From: Candidatus Accumulibacter affinis
GTDB lineage: Bacteria; Pseudomonadota; Gammaproteobacteria; Burkholderiales; Rhodocyclaceae
Reading direction: 5' to 3'
Length of the DNA stretch: 64,000 bases
Assembly (NCBI GenBank): GCA_016713625.1
Contig: JADJOT010000009.1
Span: 744,001-808,000, forward strand
Below are positions 37,665-47,588 of the stretch, piece after piece. The translations under genes and the position numbers were made by a program. Position 1 is the first letter of the stretch; every line of letters begins with the position of its first letter. The notes below the pieces were generated by a model. It searched no databases. It was given only the letters and a program-made list of their open reading frames with translations, and was not told the DNA's origin.

Positions 37665-39348
37665 GAGCTGTCGATGGGGTCGGCCGGATGGACCGCGACC
37701 CGCCGCATCTGTGCCAACCGGTCAGCACTCATCGTCCAGGGCAGGAAGGCACTCAAGCACGCCGGCGGTTGGCCGCCGTTCGCCGCGCAGGCTTCCAGAT
37801 ACGCCGTCAGCCAGGTGCGGGGATTGATCCCCCACAGGCGCATCGTCATCAGCAGACTGAACATCCGGGCTGCGAGTGCGCCGGCCCACTCACCGCCGGA
37901 ACCGTAGAAGTTCTTGCGCGCGACCACCGGCCCGCGTTGGTCGCGTTCGGCGACGTTGTTGTCCATCGGCACCTCGGGGTGGTCGACAAACACCGTCAAG
38001 CCGGACCAATGCTTCGCATGCTCTGCAGCACCTTTCTGGCCGGGGCCTTGAGCGCCGGGTTCGCCAGTCCGGTGGCGCGTTCGGTCGTCATTTGCGCGAC
38101 CGCTTGCCGCAAGCGGTCGTCGCGTTCGGCCCACTGAACCGGATCGGCGCGTACGGCAAGGCGCGCTTCGTTCAAGTGATAGAGCTCGCCAATCCGTTCG
38201 ACCCAGGACAGGCCCAACCCGAGAGATCCGGATGGGCATTGGCCAACTCGATGAAGTCACGCCGTTGATGGCCCAGCAGAAGGCCAGGAGGATCGTCCCC
38301 AAGAGTTCTCGCGAGCTCCTGGTAGCCCGAGTAGCGATCACAAATGACGATCCCTCCTTCGCTATCGGACAGCTCTGCGATCGGTACCTGCGCCGATCGT
38401 GTCGGGTCCAACACGAAGTGAATCACCGATTCGGAGTGAAACACCCACAGATACCAGCGATGACCGATCTTCCCTTCGCGCTCGGCAAACACCATCCAGC
38501 GGGTTTCATCCGCGTGCCAGCGTTTCTCGCTCTGCAGTCGGGAGAGCAGCGCTTTTCCAGCGGCTCGAATAGCGGGGCCAGGGTGCGCAGTCCGCCGGTC
38601 AGGGTCCCCGGCGAGAGCGTCAGTTCGTAGTCCGACCAGTCCCGGAGCAGTCGATGCGTCGGCTGGCCATACGAGAACCGGACAGCAGGAGGTGCACCCA
38701 GATCGATACCCCGTACTTGCCGCGCGGGATCAACCGCGCCGGTGGTGGCGCGGTCAGGATGCCCGGGGTGCCGGGGCACTGACCGGTCCGCCGGTAGCGC
38801 CGCCGGCGGATCACCCGCCGATACGGCTTGACATCGATTTCGAGAATTTCACTGTCTTCCGTGCCCGGAAAGTCGGCGTAGCCGAGACCACACGCCGGGC
38901 AATGGGGGCAGTCGAGTTCGATGGTTTCGACCTGTGCCGGCAGGTGACTTTCGCGCGCCCGTCCGTGACCGGCGGCTCCCGACTGCTGGCCTCGCGGCCG
39001 CGGCGACTTGGCGTCCACTCCGGGGGCCTTCTCTGCGCTCGAAGAACGCTCGGACTTGCGACCAAACAGGCGCTTTTGCAAATCCCGGATCTTGCCCTCA
39101 GCCTTCTCCAATTCGCTGCGCAAGGCCGCTTCACGCTGGGCAGCTTGCTCCATCGCCAGGCGATGATCTGCCTTCAGTTGCTCTATCCGGGTAAGCGCTT
39201 GTTGATGCTGGCGCTTCCACGAGTTGGCTTCCCAACGCAGCTGGATGTGCTCTTCTTTGCTCAGCGTCACCAACACCTGCGCAAACGGCGCCAGCTTGCC
39301 TTTGCTTGTCGCCGACGCGACGCAGGTGATGTCCGATCCAGAGCTCAT
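37661..39348 (-). CDS. IS66-family transposase TnpC, four frame breaks
   Basis: About 560 residues when joined. N-terminal leucine-zipper region (EEHIQLRWEANSWKRQHQQA), IS66_N (KIRDLQKRLFGRKSERSS), zinc-finger (ELDCPHCPACGLGYADFP), then TGGLRTLAPLFEPL, and the DDE domain with MVFAEREGKIGHRWYLWVFH, GGIVICDRYSGYQELA, and VPMDNNVAERDQRGPVVARK supplying the catalytic acids. Frame changes are near 38660, 38555, 38220 and 38025. If these are sequencing errors the element may be active; its intact ends and target duplication argue that it moved recently. ATG at 39348. Confidence 0.88.
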
Positions 39349-39456
39349 GCGACGAACTATATCGAAATTCGTCTGATGTGTTCAGACTACCGGCCCGCCG
39401 ACGAATCGCTAACTAACGCCTGCTGCGTACGGACTACGGGTTCACCGAATACTTAC

Positions 39457-39464
39457 CCCCAGAC
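39457..39464. repeat. Target-site duplication, right copy
   Basis: CCCCAGAC directly outside the right inverted repeat of the IS66-family element; identical to 36749-36756. Confidence 0.93.
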
Positions 39465-39870
39465 CGCTTACAGAGCGCCTTGAAAGAGAAAGGCTATGTC
39501 TGGAAGAGTACCCGGCACAGTCTAAGAAAGAAGCGGGACGAGAAGAACAATTTCGGAAAGCCCAAGTAGAAATAGCGGAATAGGTTGAAAAATCAAACCT
39601 TGGTGAAATCAAGCTGGCCTACGTAGACGAAGCGGGCTTCGCACATGCGCAGCCGAATCGGAGCGCATGGACCGAAACAGGAGAAGTTCACCTCATCACG
39701 GACGAGCGTGGCAAGCGCCTGAATGTGCTAGCGGCATTGATATCAACCGGGGTGTTGTTCAAGGCCATGTTCTGGCAGACCTCTACTGCGTCCGCATTTG
39801 TAGGCTTCCTTGGTCTGCTTCTGAAAAGCGTCGGCGGACCACTGACGGTCATTCTGGACACCAGAGTTTG
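39465..39870 (+). pseudogene. IS630 transposase, 3' fragment
   Basis: Continuation of the IS630 gene split by the IS66 element: ALKEKGYVWKSTRHSLRKKR, a stop at 39569 that looks like a frame break, then IKLAYVDEAGFAHAQPNRSA, TGEVHLITDERGKRLNVLAA, and GGPLTVILDT. It ends before the final catalytic motif, so the 3' end is also lost. The sequence beyond is AT-rich. Confidence 0.8.
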
Positions 39871-40076
39871 ACAGATTTTTACGTAAGCTATTGATTATTT
39901 GTTGCTTGGATTTTCTTGTGGTGACACATATCACGGTCAGATGTCAGGGTTAGCAAGTAATATGACAGTTCTTGTAGTGACTCGTAAAAATTTATATGTT
40001 TTCAAATACGTAAATGCGGAAAATCTTTTATCATATATTGTAATAAGCGGCCTGAGATAAGTTCTTCGACATTCAC

Positions 40077-43000
40077 ATGACGGAATTCCTCGTGCTGCCA
40101 CGGCCGGATTGTCGAAAGACTTTTTCAGCAGCGCTTAACAATACAATCAATGACTTGAGTCTAATATCTGTCGAACTCGGGTGGACGAGTCATCGGACAC
40201 ATCGCCTCGGTCCTGCCTGCACAGGAATCGTTGATCTGGCCGATTGGCCCAAGTGCCAGACGATCGGCCTTGTCGGCTCCCTGCGCAAGGTCGGCGACAA
40301 GGAATCGAACTTCGAGCGGCGCTTCTACATCGTGGCGACAGTGATGGACAGATGCTCGATGTGGAGAGACATGGCAGAGAACCGTGCGTACTCGTTGGAA
40401 GCCAAGCTCTGGGCTGGATTTTCGCAGTGGACCATAGCGCGTCTGGAGACGCTATTGGCTGATGAAGGATCCCGCACAGACGAGCGCGGTTATGCAGCAT
40501 GGGCTCTGGCGGGTTGGCTAGCATTCCAGGGGAGCAATTGGCGCCGGGTGGTGAGTCTGGCTGCCCAGTCTCGTGCTGCGGCTTGCCCGAAGCATCTTGG
40601 CCCCATTCTGCTGGAGAGCGATGCCCTGCAACGCGAGAGGCATTTCGTCGAAGCAAGGCGCGTGCTGAGGCGAGCGATGGCGGAGCAGCTCAAGGCCGTG
40701 GACCTGCATCTGGCCTATGCCAACTCCTGGCTCGATGGGGCCGACTTACGCCGTTTGACCTGGATCAACCGTGCGTTGTTGGAAGGATGCCTGGCGGCAC
40801 TGGAGCTTAAGGATTCAGGCCGTCCATTGTCGCTCGACAATATAATGGCCTCGGATCTTTGTCAATTGGATGTCGCGGTGGATCCGAAGGTGAGTGTCAT
40901 CGTTCCGCTTTACAACGACCGTGCGACCGTGATCACCGCACTTGACAGCGTGCTGCGACAGACATGGCACAATATTGAGGTACTGGTGGTTGATGATGGG
41001 AGTTCCGATGGCAGTTTCGAGCTGGCGCGCGCCATCGCGGACGAGGATGAGCGGGTGGTGTTGCTGAGACACGCGACAAACTGCGGCGCCTATGCTGCGC
41101 GCAACACGGGGCTGGCGCGGGCCACGGGAGAGTTTGTCACCTCGCACGACGCGGATGACTGGTCGCACCCGCAGAAGCTGGCGTTGCAGGTAAAGGCATT
41201 GCTGGAGGCGCCAGACTGCCAGGCCTCCGTGTCATGCAGCGTGCGCTGCAGTTCGCGGCTCGTCTTCTCGCAATGGCGGCCGCAGGCGACATGGGTCCAT
41301 TGCAATGCTTCGTCCCTGATGTTTCGACGCCACCTGGTGGGCAGCCTCGGCTACTGGGATACGGTCAGTGTGGGTGCAGATGCCGAGTTTTACTACCGGA
41401 TTCTGCGCGTTTGTGGCGCCAGGGCGATCAAGGAAGTGCTCCCGGGCATACCTCTGGCATTTACGCGGCGTCGCCCGGATTCCTTGACCCAGCAATCGGG
41501 GACGCATCTGCGCTCTCTTTATTATGGGCTGCGCCGGGAGTATCAGGAGTCGGCGGATGACTGGCATAGGCAGATCCAGCGGGAGGGACTTACCCCTTTG
41601 TCTGCCATGCCCGTCGGTCGTCCCTTTCCTGTGCCTGCAGTGATGTTGCGGAAGTTGCCCGACGAGATGGTTGCGTGCTTGATCGTTGCTGATTTTTCAG
41701 CAGACTCTCCGCACGCCGATAATGTGCAGTCTTGTCTGCAACACCTGTCCGAGCTTGCTGGACCGCTTGCATTGTTCCATCTGCCAGATGTTACACGACC
41801 GGCACTTGGTCGTGTCAGCGGCACGGTCCGGACTTTGATGCGCGAGCGCGGGGTAATGGCGGTACTGCCGGGGCAGCGTGTGCGTTGTTCATGCCTACTT
41901 CTCTGGACCCATGCCGGGCTGACTTGGCCGCTCGACGATCCCCGGCAGTTGAGGTGCTGGACCAGACGGTAGTGCTTACCGGCCCGCCCGTGCAACGGAA
42001 GCAGGCTAGCGTGCCGGAGTGGATTAGCGTTACCGGGAAGGTGCGATGGTACGATCCAGAGGTCGTACGGTCAGCCATTGGATGGGCGGTCCTGCAATCT
42101 GGATTGTTCGATCCGATGTGGTACCTGCGCCGCTACCCCGATCTGACGGAAGCGGGAGTTGATCCGCTTCGTCATTTTCTCGCCCACGGCATGCGGGAGG
42201 GACGTGACCCTGGGCCGGATTTCAGTAGCAGCGGGTATCGGCTCCATTGTCTTGGGCGGGAGGTTCAAGCAGAGCGCCACGCGGCCGTCGCTGCCGCAGA
42301 AGATCCGCTTCTGGACTATGTCGTGCGCGGCAAGGGTCTGGGCTTCGACCGCCTACCGGTGTTTGAAGGCGCCCTGCCTAATCGCGCCAATCGCCCAACG
42401 ATCTTGCTGTGCGGGCATCTCGCCGGCCCCACGTTGTTTGGCGCCGAGTGGTCCTTACTGGATGTTCTGAGCGTTCTGAACCACTTGCGCTTCAACGTGG
42501 TGGTCGCTCTACCCGGCGTGCACCATTTGGCTTACTTTGCTGAAATCAGGCAGTGCGCTACACGCATCACAGTCTTGCCTTACGGTTGGTGGAAAAAAGG
42601 GGTTGTGCCGTGTGAGCAGACGGTGGCGCATTTCCAGCAACTGATGCAAGCGCACAAGGTGGATCTGGTCTACCTGAACACGCTGGTGCTGGACGAGCCG
42701 ATGCTGGCCGCCAGAGCCTTGCACTTGCCCGTGGTTGTTCACGTTCGTGAGCTACCCGAGAGCGATCCGATGCTCTGTCGAGTTCTAAGGGCCAATGCGG
42801 AGGAAATCCGTCAGCGACTGCTGACGCACGCCGACACCCTGATCGCCAACTCGCTGACGGTGCTGCGTTATCTGCAAGGCAGCGGTGATGGCGGTGCATC
42901 CGGGCCGGCGATCCATGTCGTTCCGAACATTGTCGATTGCGCCCGCTTCGACCTGCCATTCCCGGCACAGGATGAGTTCTTCAATGTGGGCATGATCAGC

Positions 43001-43516
43001 AGCAATGCTCCCTGGAAGGGGGTGACCGACTTTGTCGAGTTGGCAAGGCTGTTGGCCACGCTCTCGCCGAAGATCCGCTGCCTGTTGATTGGTCCCGAAA
43101 CGCCAGCGACCGCTGCCTTGCGAGCACAGCAGTCCGACGGAGTGGTGACTGGCAACCTGGTGTTCTCTGGCTACGCCGCCACATCTCAGGCGGCGTTAAC
43201 TGAAACTCACGTAGTGGTGAATCTTTCCAGTGTCGAGGAGTCGTTTGGCCGGACGGTGCTGGAAGCGATGGCAGCCCGGCGTCCGGTAGTTTGTTACAAT
43301 CGGGGCGCTCTATCCGAACTGGTGGTGGAGGGAGAGACCGGTTTCCTCGTGCCACCGGGCGATTTGAAGACGGTAGCGGAGCGCATTCACTGGCTCTCTC
43401 AACACCCGCAAGTGTGGCGGCGCATGGGAGAGGCGGCGAGGATGCGTGCAGAGAGGAATTTCGACGCAGCAGCCATGAAAGCTGCACTCGGTCGAGCCCT
43501 GTCGACGATTCTGTGA
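40077..43516 (+). CDS. Large glycosyltransferase fusion: GT2, LFD-W-NPDV-type motif and GT4; one frame break
   Basis: About 1,146 residues when joined. The first 270 residues are a helical region without known domain. GT2 domain from about 275 (VSVIVPLYNDRATVITALDS, EVLVVDDGSSDGSFELARA, CGAYAARNTGLARATGEFVT, DADDW). After PLDD (near 41938) the frame shifts at a run of four C, 41940-41943, and continues PAVEVLDQTVVLTGPP. Then the short motif LFDPMWYLRRYPDLTEAGVD ending HGMREGRDPGP, and a GT4 domain: GPTLFGAEWSLLDVLSVLN, FNVGMISSNAPWKGVTDFVE, VEESFGRTVLEAMAARRPVV. The joined frame is preferred because the two halves match a common fused architecture. Confidence 0.78.
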
Positions 43517-43709
43517 TCTTCCTGTCTGCCGAGTGCAAAACTCAAGGAGTCTGCCGTTTCGATGATGTCGGCCTTGTCGTTTTTCGTCGACCACCGCCAT
43601 GGCGGGCTGACCGATGCTATTCCGGGGCATTTTCAGGCTGCCAACCCAAGGCCTGTTTGACCCGCATGTTCGCCGACCGGAATCACTGGAATCTATTGGA
43701 AACACTCTT

Positions 43710-45191
43710 ATGACGCAGTATCAGAGCTTCCCGGGCGTGAAGGGCGCGTCAGAATCGCTCGCCAAGCTGAGATCGTTACGCTTGCCATCGTTGCAAGGCA
43801 AACGTTTTCTGGATGTCGGTTGTAATGAAGGTTTTTTTTGTGGCTATGCACGCTTTGATGGTGCGTCCGAGGTGGTCGGGATCGACAAATCAAAGGTGGC
43901 CGTTGGTCGGGCACAGGCCCGATTTCCAGACTGTCAATTCTTCGCCCAGTCCTGGGAACAACTGCCAGCCGGGCAATTCGACGTCATCCTGCTGGCGTCG
44001 GCGCTGCACTATGCGGAGGATCAAGCTGCGCTCGTTCATCGTTTGATGAATGCGTTGACCGACGATGGCACCTTGGTTCTGGAAGTGGGTCTTGCTGCGT
44101 CTGCCCGGAGTGAGTGGGTGTCTGTCAAGAGAAGTATCGATGAGCGCCTGTTCCCCAGCCGCGGCAAGCTCGCGGAGATCCTGGAGAACTACGCCTGGAA
44201 GATCATCGGCTACAGCGTTCAACAAGCCGGTGATCCTCTGACGCGCTACACGGTGCATGTTCGCCGGCAGAAGCCGTTCGTCTTCCTGCTCCTTGAACCG
44301 CCAGGCTCCGGAAAGACCACCCTGTGCAGGACCCTCTTTGCTGTGGCGAAGGTGCCGGTGGTTTCCGGTGATCTGACCTACAGGCAGCTTTCGGATGGCC
44401 GTATCGCGGCGTCGGATGCCTTGGTGGCGGCCATCAGCAGCGATTTTTCGCCGCAGTATGACCGGGTCGCTGAGAAAGTGCTCGCACAGGGCCTGGCGAA
44501 CGATCTTGTTGAGGTCTGGTGCGGTCGGGGTGGGGAGGGTGCGTTTGCCATTGACTCTTATGTTCCCGAGAAATACCAGGAACAGATCGAGGATGCCTTT
44601 CGCGCCCGCGGCTACGTACCAGTGACGCTCAACTGGGACATGCAAAGGAGTATGTCCGCGCCAAACGAAGCCGAGAAGAAGGCGAACAGCTATGTCGAAA
44701 CCCTTGTTGACTGGGCTACCGAAACACAAGCGTCGATCCTGCGCGTTACGAAGATCAGATCACCCGCCTTGGCAAGGATTTTGTCGGGTTGGCACCTGGA
44801 TCATCCGGTGAATGGTCAGGTGGTCACCGACGATGAACAGTTTACGGTTGCCGGCTGGGGTTTGGCGCACGACATGGGCGCTACCGACCTCCAGTGTTAC
44901 GTGCGGACAGCGACTGGCACCGACGTGTTCAAACTGGACCGGCGGTGGCAGGACGCGGTCAAGGCAAGATTCAAGGATCAGGTCGACGTACCGGAGAAAC
45001 TGCTCCACTGTGGATTTCGCTTTGCGCGCAACAAAAGCGAGCTCGTACCCAAAATAAAGTTTGGATTTGTTGCCAATGGAGAGGAAATTCCCGTAGCCAG
45101 ATTTGGCTTGGCGGAAACGCCGGGTGATCAGCCGTCGTTGAGTCGCAGGCTGCTGAGCAAAGTCGGGGCAAGCGTATGGCGCCGACGATGA
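43710..45191 (+). CDS. Methyltransferase-P-loop kinase fusion with C-terminal beta domain
   Basis: A 493-residue protein from the ATG at 43710; the earlier in-frame codon at 43614 has no support. Residues 20-180: class I SAM methyltransferase (KRFLDVGCNEGFFCGYARFD, EVVGIDKSKVAVGRAQARFP, FDVILLASALHYAED). About 185-350: P-loop domain (FVFLLLEPPGSGKTTLCRTL, then VSGDLTYRQLSDGR). About 350-470: beta-rich domain (FTVAGWGLAHDMGATDLQCY) found at the ends of glycan-cluster proteins. Methyl transfer plus phosphoryl transfer in one protein is the combination that caps O-antigen chains in WbdD; similarity here is of architecture only. Stop overlaps a small ORF (ATGA at 45188). Confidence 0.75.
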   Translation: MTQYQSFPGVKGASESLAKLRSLRLPSLQGKRFLDVGCNEGFFCGYARFDGASEVVGIDKSKVAVGRAQARFPDCQFFAQSWEQLPAGQFDVILLASALHYAEDQAALVHRLMNALTDDGTLVLEVGLAASARSEWVSVKRSIDERLFPSRGKLAEILENYAWKIIGYSVQQAGDPLTRYTVHVRRQKPFVFLLLEPPGSGKTTLCRTLFAVAKVPVVSGDLTYRQLSDGRIAASDALVAAISSDFSPQYDRVAEKVLAQGLANDLVEVWCGRGGEGAFAIDSYVPEKYQEQIEDAFRARGYVPVTLNWDMQRSMSAPNEAEKKANSYVETLVDWATETQASILRVTKIRSPALARILSGWHLDHPVNGQVVTDDEQFTVAGWGLAHDMGATDLQCYVRTATGTDVFKLDRRWQDAVKARFKDQVDVPEKLLHCGFRFARNKSELVPKIKFGFVANGEEIPVARFGLAETPGDQPSLSRRLLSKVGASVWRRR

Positions 45192-45273
45192 GTCCCCACC
45201 TTTGGAGACTATTGCTCCGTGTGCGCTGTCCTTCCTGCCACAACAACTCTCACGTTGCGGACGTAGGTTGCTG

Positions 45274-47559
45274 ATGTTGAATGGAGTTTCGACGGCGCGC
45301 GAATCTTTGCCGAGCGGCTCGAAACGCATGCACTTGCAGCCACAAGTTGTGGCTGACGTTCGGCGGGACGACGGCACCGGCGGACAATGGCTGGTGACCG
45401 GCCCGAAACCCAGACTGGCGTTGATTCCGGAGTACGATTACCAACCGCGTGGCTGGGTCTTGCTGCGAGGGACGCTGCACCGGCGCGGTACGGATTTCAC
45501 GGCGCTGCTTTTCACCGAGTTTGCCGGCTCTCCAGGTCAGTGGCTCGAGTATCCCGTTCCGGTATCGCTAAAGGGCACCGTTCTGCAGTTGGTCTATTTC
45601 GAGCGGCCAGTGACGCGGCTCGAGTTTCAGCCCATGGTCGGTAGTGGTAGCTTCGAGTTGGGGGACTTCTGCATTCAGAAGGTGAACCGTGCCGGTCTGT
45701 TTGTGCGACGGGTGCAGAGGGTGCGCCACATTTTTGCCACCAAGCCCCGAGCGCGGCGCGAAAAGATCGGTTTGTACTGGTATACACCGTTTCTGGATCT
45801 CGGCAGGTCGTATGATCTGGCCAACCGTCTAAGGGGGTACTACCCCACGCTGACTTATTCCCAGTGGCTGGACGAGGTTGACGCCCTGACTCGCGATGAC
45901 CGCCGGCGAATCGCCAGGCAGGTTCAGCAGTGGCGGGTCCGGCCACGTTTCTGGGTGGTCGTGTTCGCCAGAGTTGCCGATGTCGATCGCCTGAGGATCA
46001 CGTTGAACTCGCTGCAGGCCCAGCTTTACTCGAATGTCTTTGTGCTGGTGATTGCACCCAGGGATCAAGTGGCGACCCTGCGGGCGCTTATCACCGCAGC
46101 GGCCTGGCTGACCATTCAATCCCTGGATGGTGATCGGGAAGCTGCCGCGATTGCTAGGCCAGTCGTGGTTGCTGCTCAGGACTGGTTGATGACCGTACCT
46201 CCTGGAGCATTGCTTGCGGAGCACGCGCTGTATTGGTTTGCCAGCGTCGCCCTGCGCGATCGGGAGTGCAAGCTGCTGTACTCGGACCATGATTTTCTCG
46301 ATGCTGACGGGGGACGTGCTGACCCCGAGTTCAAGCCTGACTGGTCGCTAGAGTTGTTGCGTTCGTCAAACTACATCCACGTGGCGGTGGCGGTGCGGGG
46401 CGATCTGGCCTTATCCGTGTCGTCGATCGCGTGCGAAAGTCTCCCGATGGCTATGGCTTCAGCGGTTGCGGACGTAGGACTGCATGCTTACCTGTTACGC
46501 GCTACTGAGCGGCTCTCTGCGAAAGAAATTCACCACATTCCTGCCGTATTGCTGCACCTGCCAAGAGAGGATGCGTTATCGGTGGAAAAGGAACGGTCGC
46601 TCGAGTCGGTGGCCGATCATTTGTCTCGTTTGACGCTCAACGCCCGGGTCAGCCTGTCGACACACGGCTATTGCCGGGTACGCTACCTGCTACCGGCAGC
46701 CCCCCCCATGGTCAGCATCGTTGTCCCGACCCGGGATGGTCTGCAACATCTGCGTGCTTGTGTCGAGAGTGTCCTGGCCATGAGCACTTATCGGAACTTC
46801 GAGATGGTGGTGGTCGATAACCAGAGTGTGGAGGCGGAGACTCTGGAGTACCTGGCAACGTTACAAATTCATCCCCAGGTCCGAGTTCTGCACTATCCGC
46901 AGCGGTTCAACTACGCGGCGATCAACAACTTTGCTGTCACAGTTGCCCGCGGTGAGGCGCTCTGTTTGCTCAACAACGATACACAAGTGATTACTCCGGA
47001 TTGGCTAGAGGAAATGCTCGGCCATCTGATCCAACCGGAGGTGGGGGTGGTGGGCGCCAAGCTCTACTTCAGCGACGGACGCGTGCAGCATGCCGGCGAT
47101 ACGGTCGGACCGGGTGGGTGCGCGCACCACCTGCATTCGTTTCTCGAACACGATGCGCCCGGCTATTGCGGACGCGCCGTGCAGGCACAGGACCTGTCAG
47201 CCGTTACCGGCGCCTGCCTGTTGACCTGGCGAAAATTGTATGCGGATCTGGGCGGCCTCGATGAAGCCAACTTACCGGTAGCGTTCAACGATGTGGATTA
47301 CTGCCTGCGGGTGCGGGAGGCTCGACTCCGGGTGGTGTGGACGCCTTACGCGGAGTTGTATCACCATGAGTCGCTGTCCAGGGGTAAGGATGACAGTGCT
47401 GAAAAGATCGCGCAGACTGCGCGAGAGGTGCAATTCATCTGCAAGCGTTGGCAGCACGTTCTTGATCACGATCCATTCTACAACCCCAATCTGAGCTACG
47501 AGCGGCCGGATTTTTCCTTGAGCCTTGCGCCGCTAGTTGCCAGGCCTTGGCTGCGCTGA
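45274..47559 (+). CDS. Tandem GT2 glycosyltransferase (rhamnosyltransferase-like)
   Basis: A protein of 761 residues from the ATG at 45274; an upstream TTG at 45202 is in frame but less likely. N-terminal beta region (RGWVLLRGTLHRRGTDFTAL), then a GT2-like fold lacking clear metal motif (RPRFWVVVFARVADVDRLRI, KLLYSDHDFLDADG), and a complete second GT2 (VSIVVPTRDGLQHLRACVES, FEMVVVDNQSVEAETLEYL, CLLNNDTQVITPDWLEEMLG, GGLDEANLPVAFNDVDYCLR). The closing motif LYHHESLSRGKDD is typical of O-antigen and capsule rhamnosyltransferase relatives. Sits between the kinase fusion and the next glycosyltransferase with almost no gaps. Confidence 0.85.
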   Translation: MLNGVSTARESLPSGSKRMHLQPQVVADVRRDDGTGGQWLVTGPKPRLALIPEYDYQPRGWVLLRGTLHRRGTDFTALLFTEFAGSPGQWLEYPVPVSLKGTVLQLVYFERPVTRLEFQPMVGSGSFELGDFCIQKVNRAGLFVRRVQRVRHIFATKPRARREKIGLYWYTPFLDLGRSYDLANRLRGYYPTLTYSQWLDEVDALTRDDRRRIARQVQQWRVRPRFWVVVFARVADVDRLRITLNSLQAQLYSNVFVLVIAPRDQVATLRALITAAAWLTIQSLDGDREAAAIARPVVVAAQDWLMTVPPGALLAEHALYWFASVALRDRECKLLYSDHDFLDADGGRADPEFKPDWSLELLRSSNYIHVAVAVRGDLALSVSSIACESLPMAMASAVADVGLHAYLLRATERLSAKEIHHIPAVLLHLPREDALSVEKERSLESVADHLSRLTLNARVSLSTHGYCRVRYLLPAAPPMVSIVVPTRDGLQHLRACVESVLAMSTYRNFEMVVVDNQSVEAETLEYLATLQIHPQVRVLHYPQRFNYAAINNFAVTVARGEALCLLNNDTQVITPDWLEEMLGHLIQPEVGVVGAKLYFSDGRVQHAGDTVGPGGCAHHLHSFLEHDAPGYCGRAVQAQDLSAVTGACLLTWRKLYADLGGLDEANLPVAFNDVDYCLRVREARLRVVWTPYAELYHHESLSRGKDDSAEKIAQTAREVQFICKRWQHVLDHDPFYNPNLSYERPDFSLSLAPLVARPWLR

Positions 47560-47588
47560 GCGTGTCGACTCTGGGTTCGCCAGCGCGT

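Larger units (their letters stand above)
36757..39456 (-). mobile_element. Complete IS66-family element carrying a DUF4338 gene
   Basis: A 2,700-bp element. The left end 36757-36782 and right end 39431-39456 are 26-bp inverted repeats starting GTAAGTATTCGGTGAACCCG with one mismatch. Outside them the same 8 bases, CCCCAGAC, occur at 36749-36756 and 39457-39464, the target duplication size expected of IS66. Inside are tnpC and a DUF4338 gene; there is no tnpA or tnpB, so it belongs to the single-transposase type. It sits in IS630 debris. Confidence 0.93.

Noticed and set aside
36668..39471. GTAAGCGGTC at 36668 and its complement at 39462 as ends of the IS66 element
   Set aside because: The 10-bp match is IS66-like, but the flanks show no 8-bp duplication. 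The 26-bp repeats at 36757 and 39431 with CCCCAGAC on both sides are far better. The 36668 copy may be a leftover of another element.
41972..43516. Separate GT4 gene starting at a GTG at 41972 or 41954
   Set aside because: A GTG at 41972 overlaps the stop of the preceding frame, so this is possible, but the codons on both sides of the C-run at 41940 join into a continuous known fusion layout.
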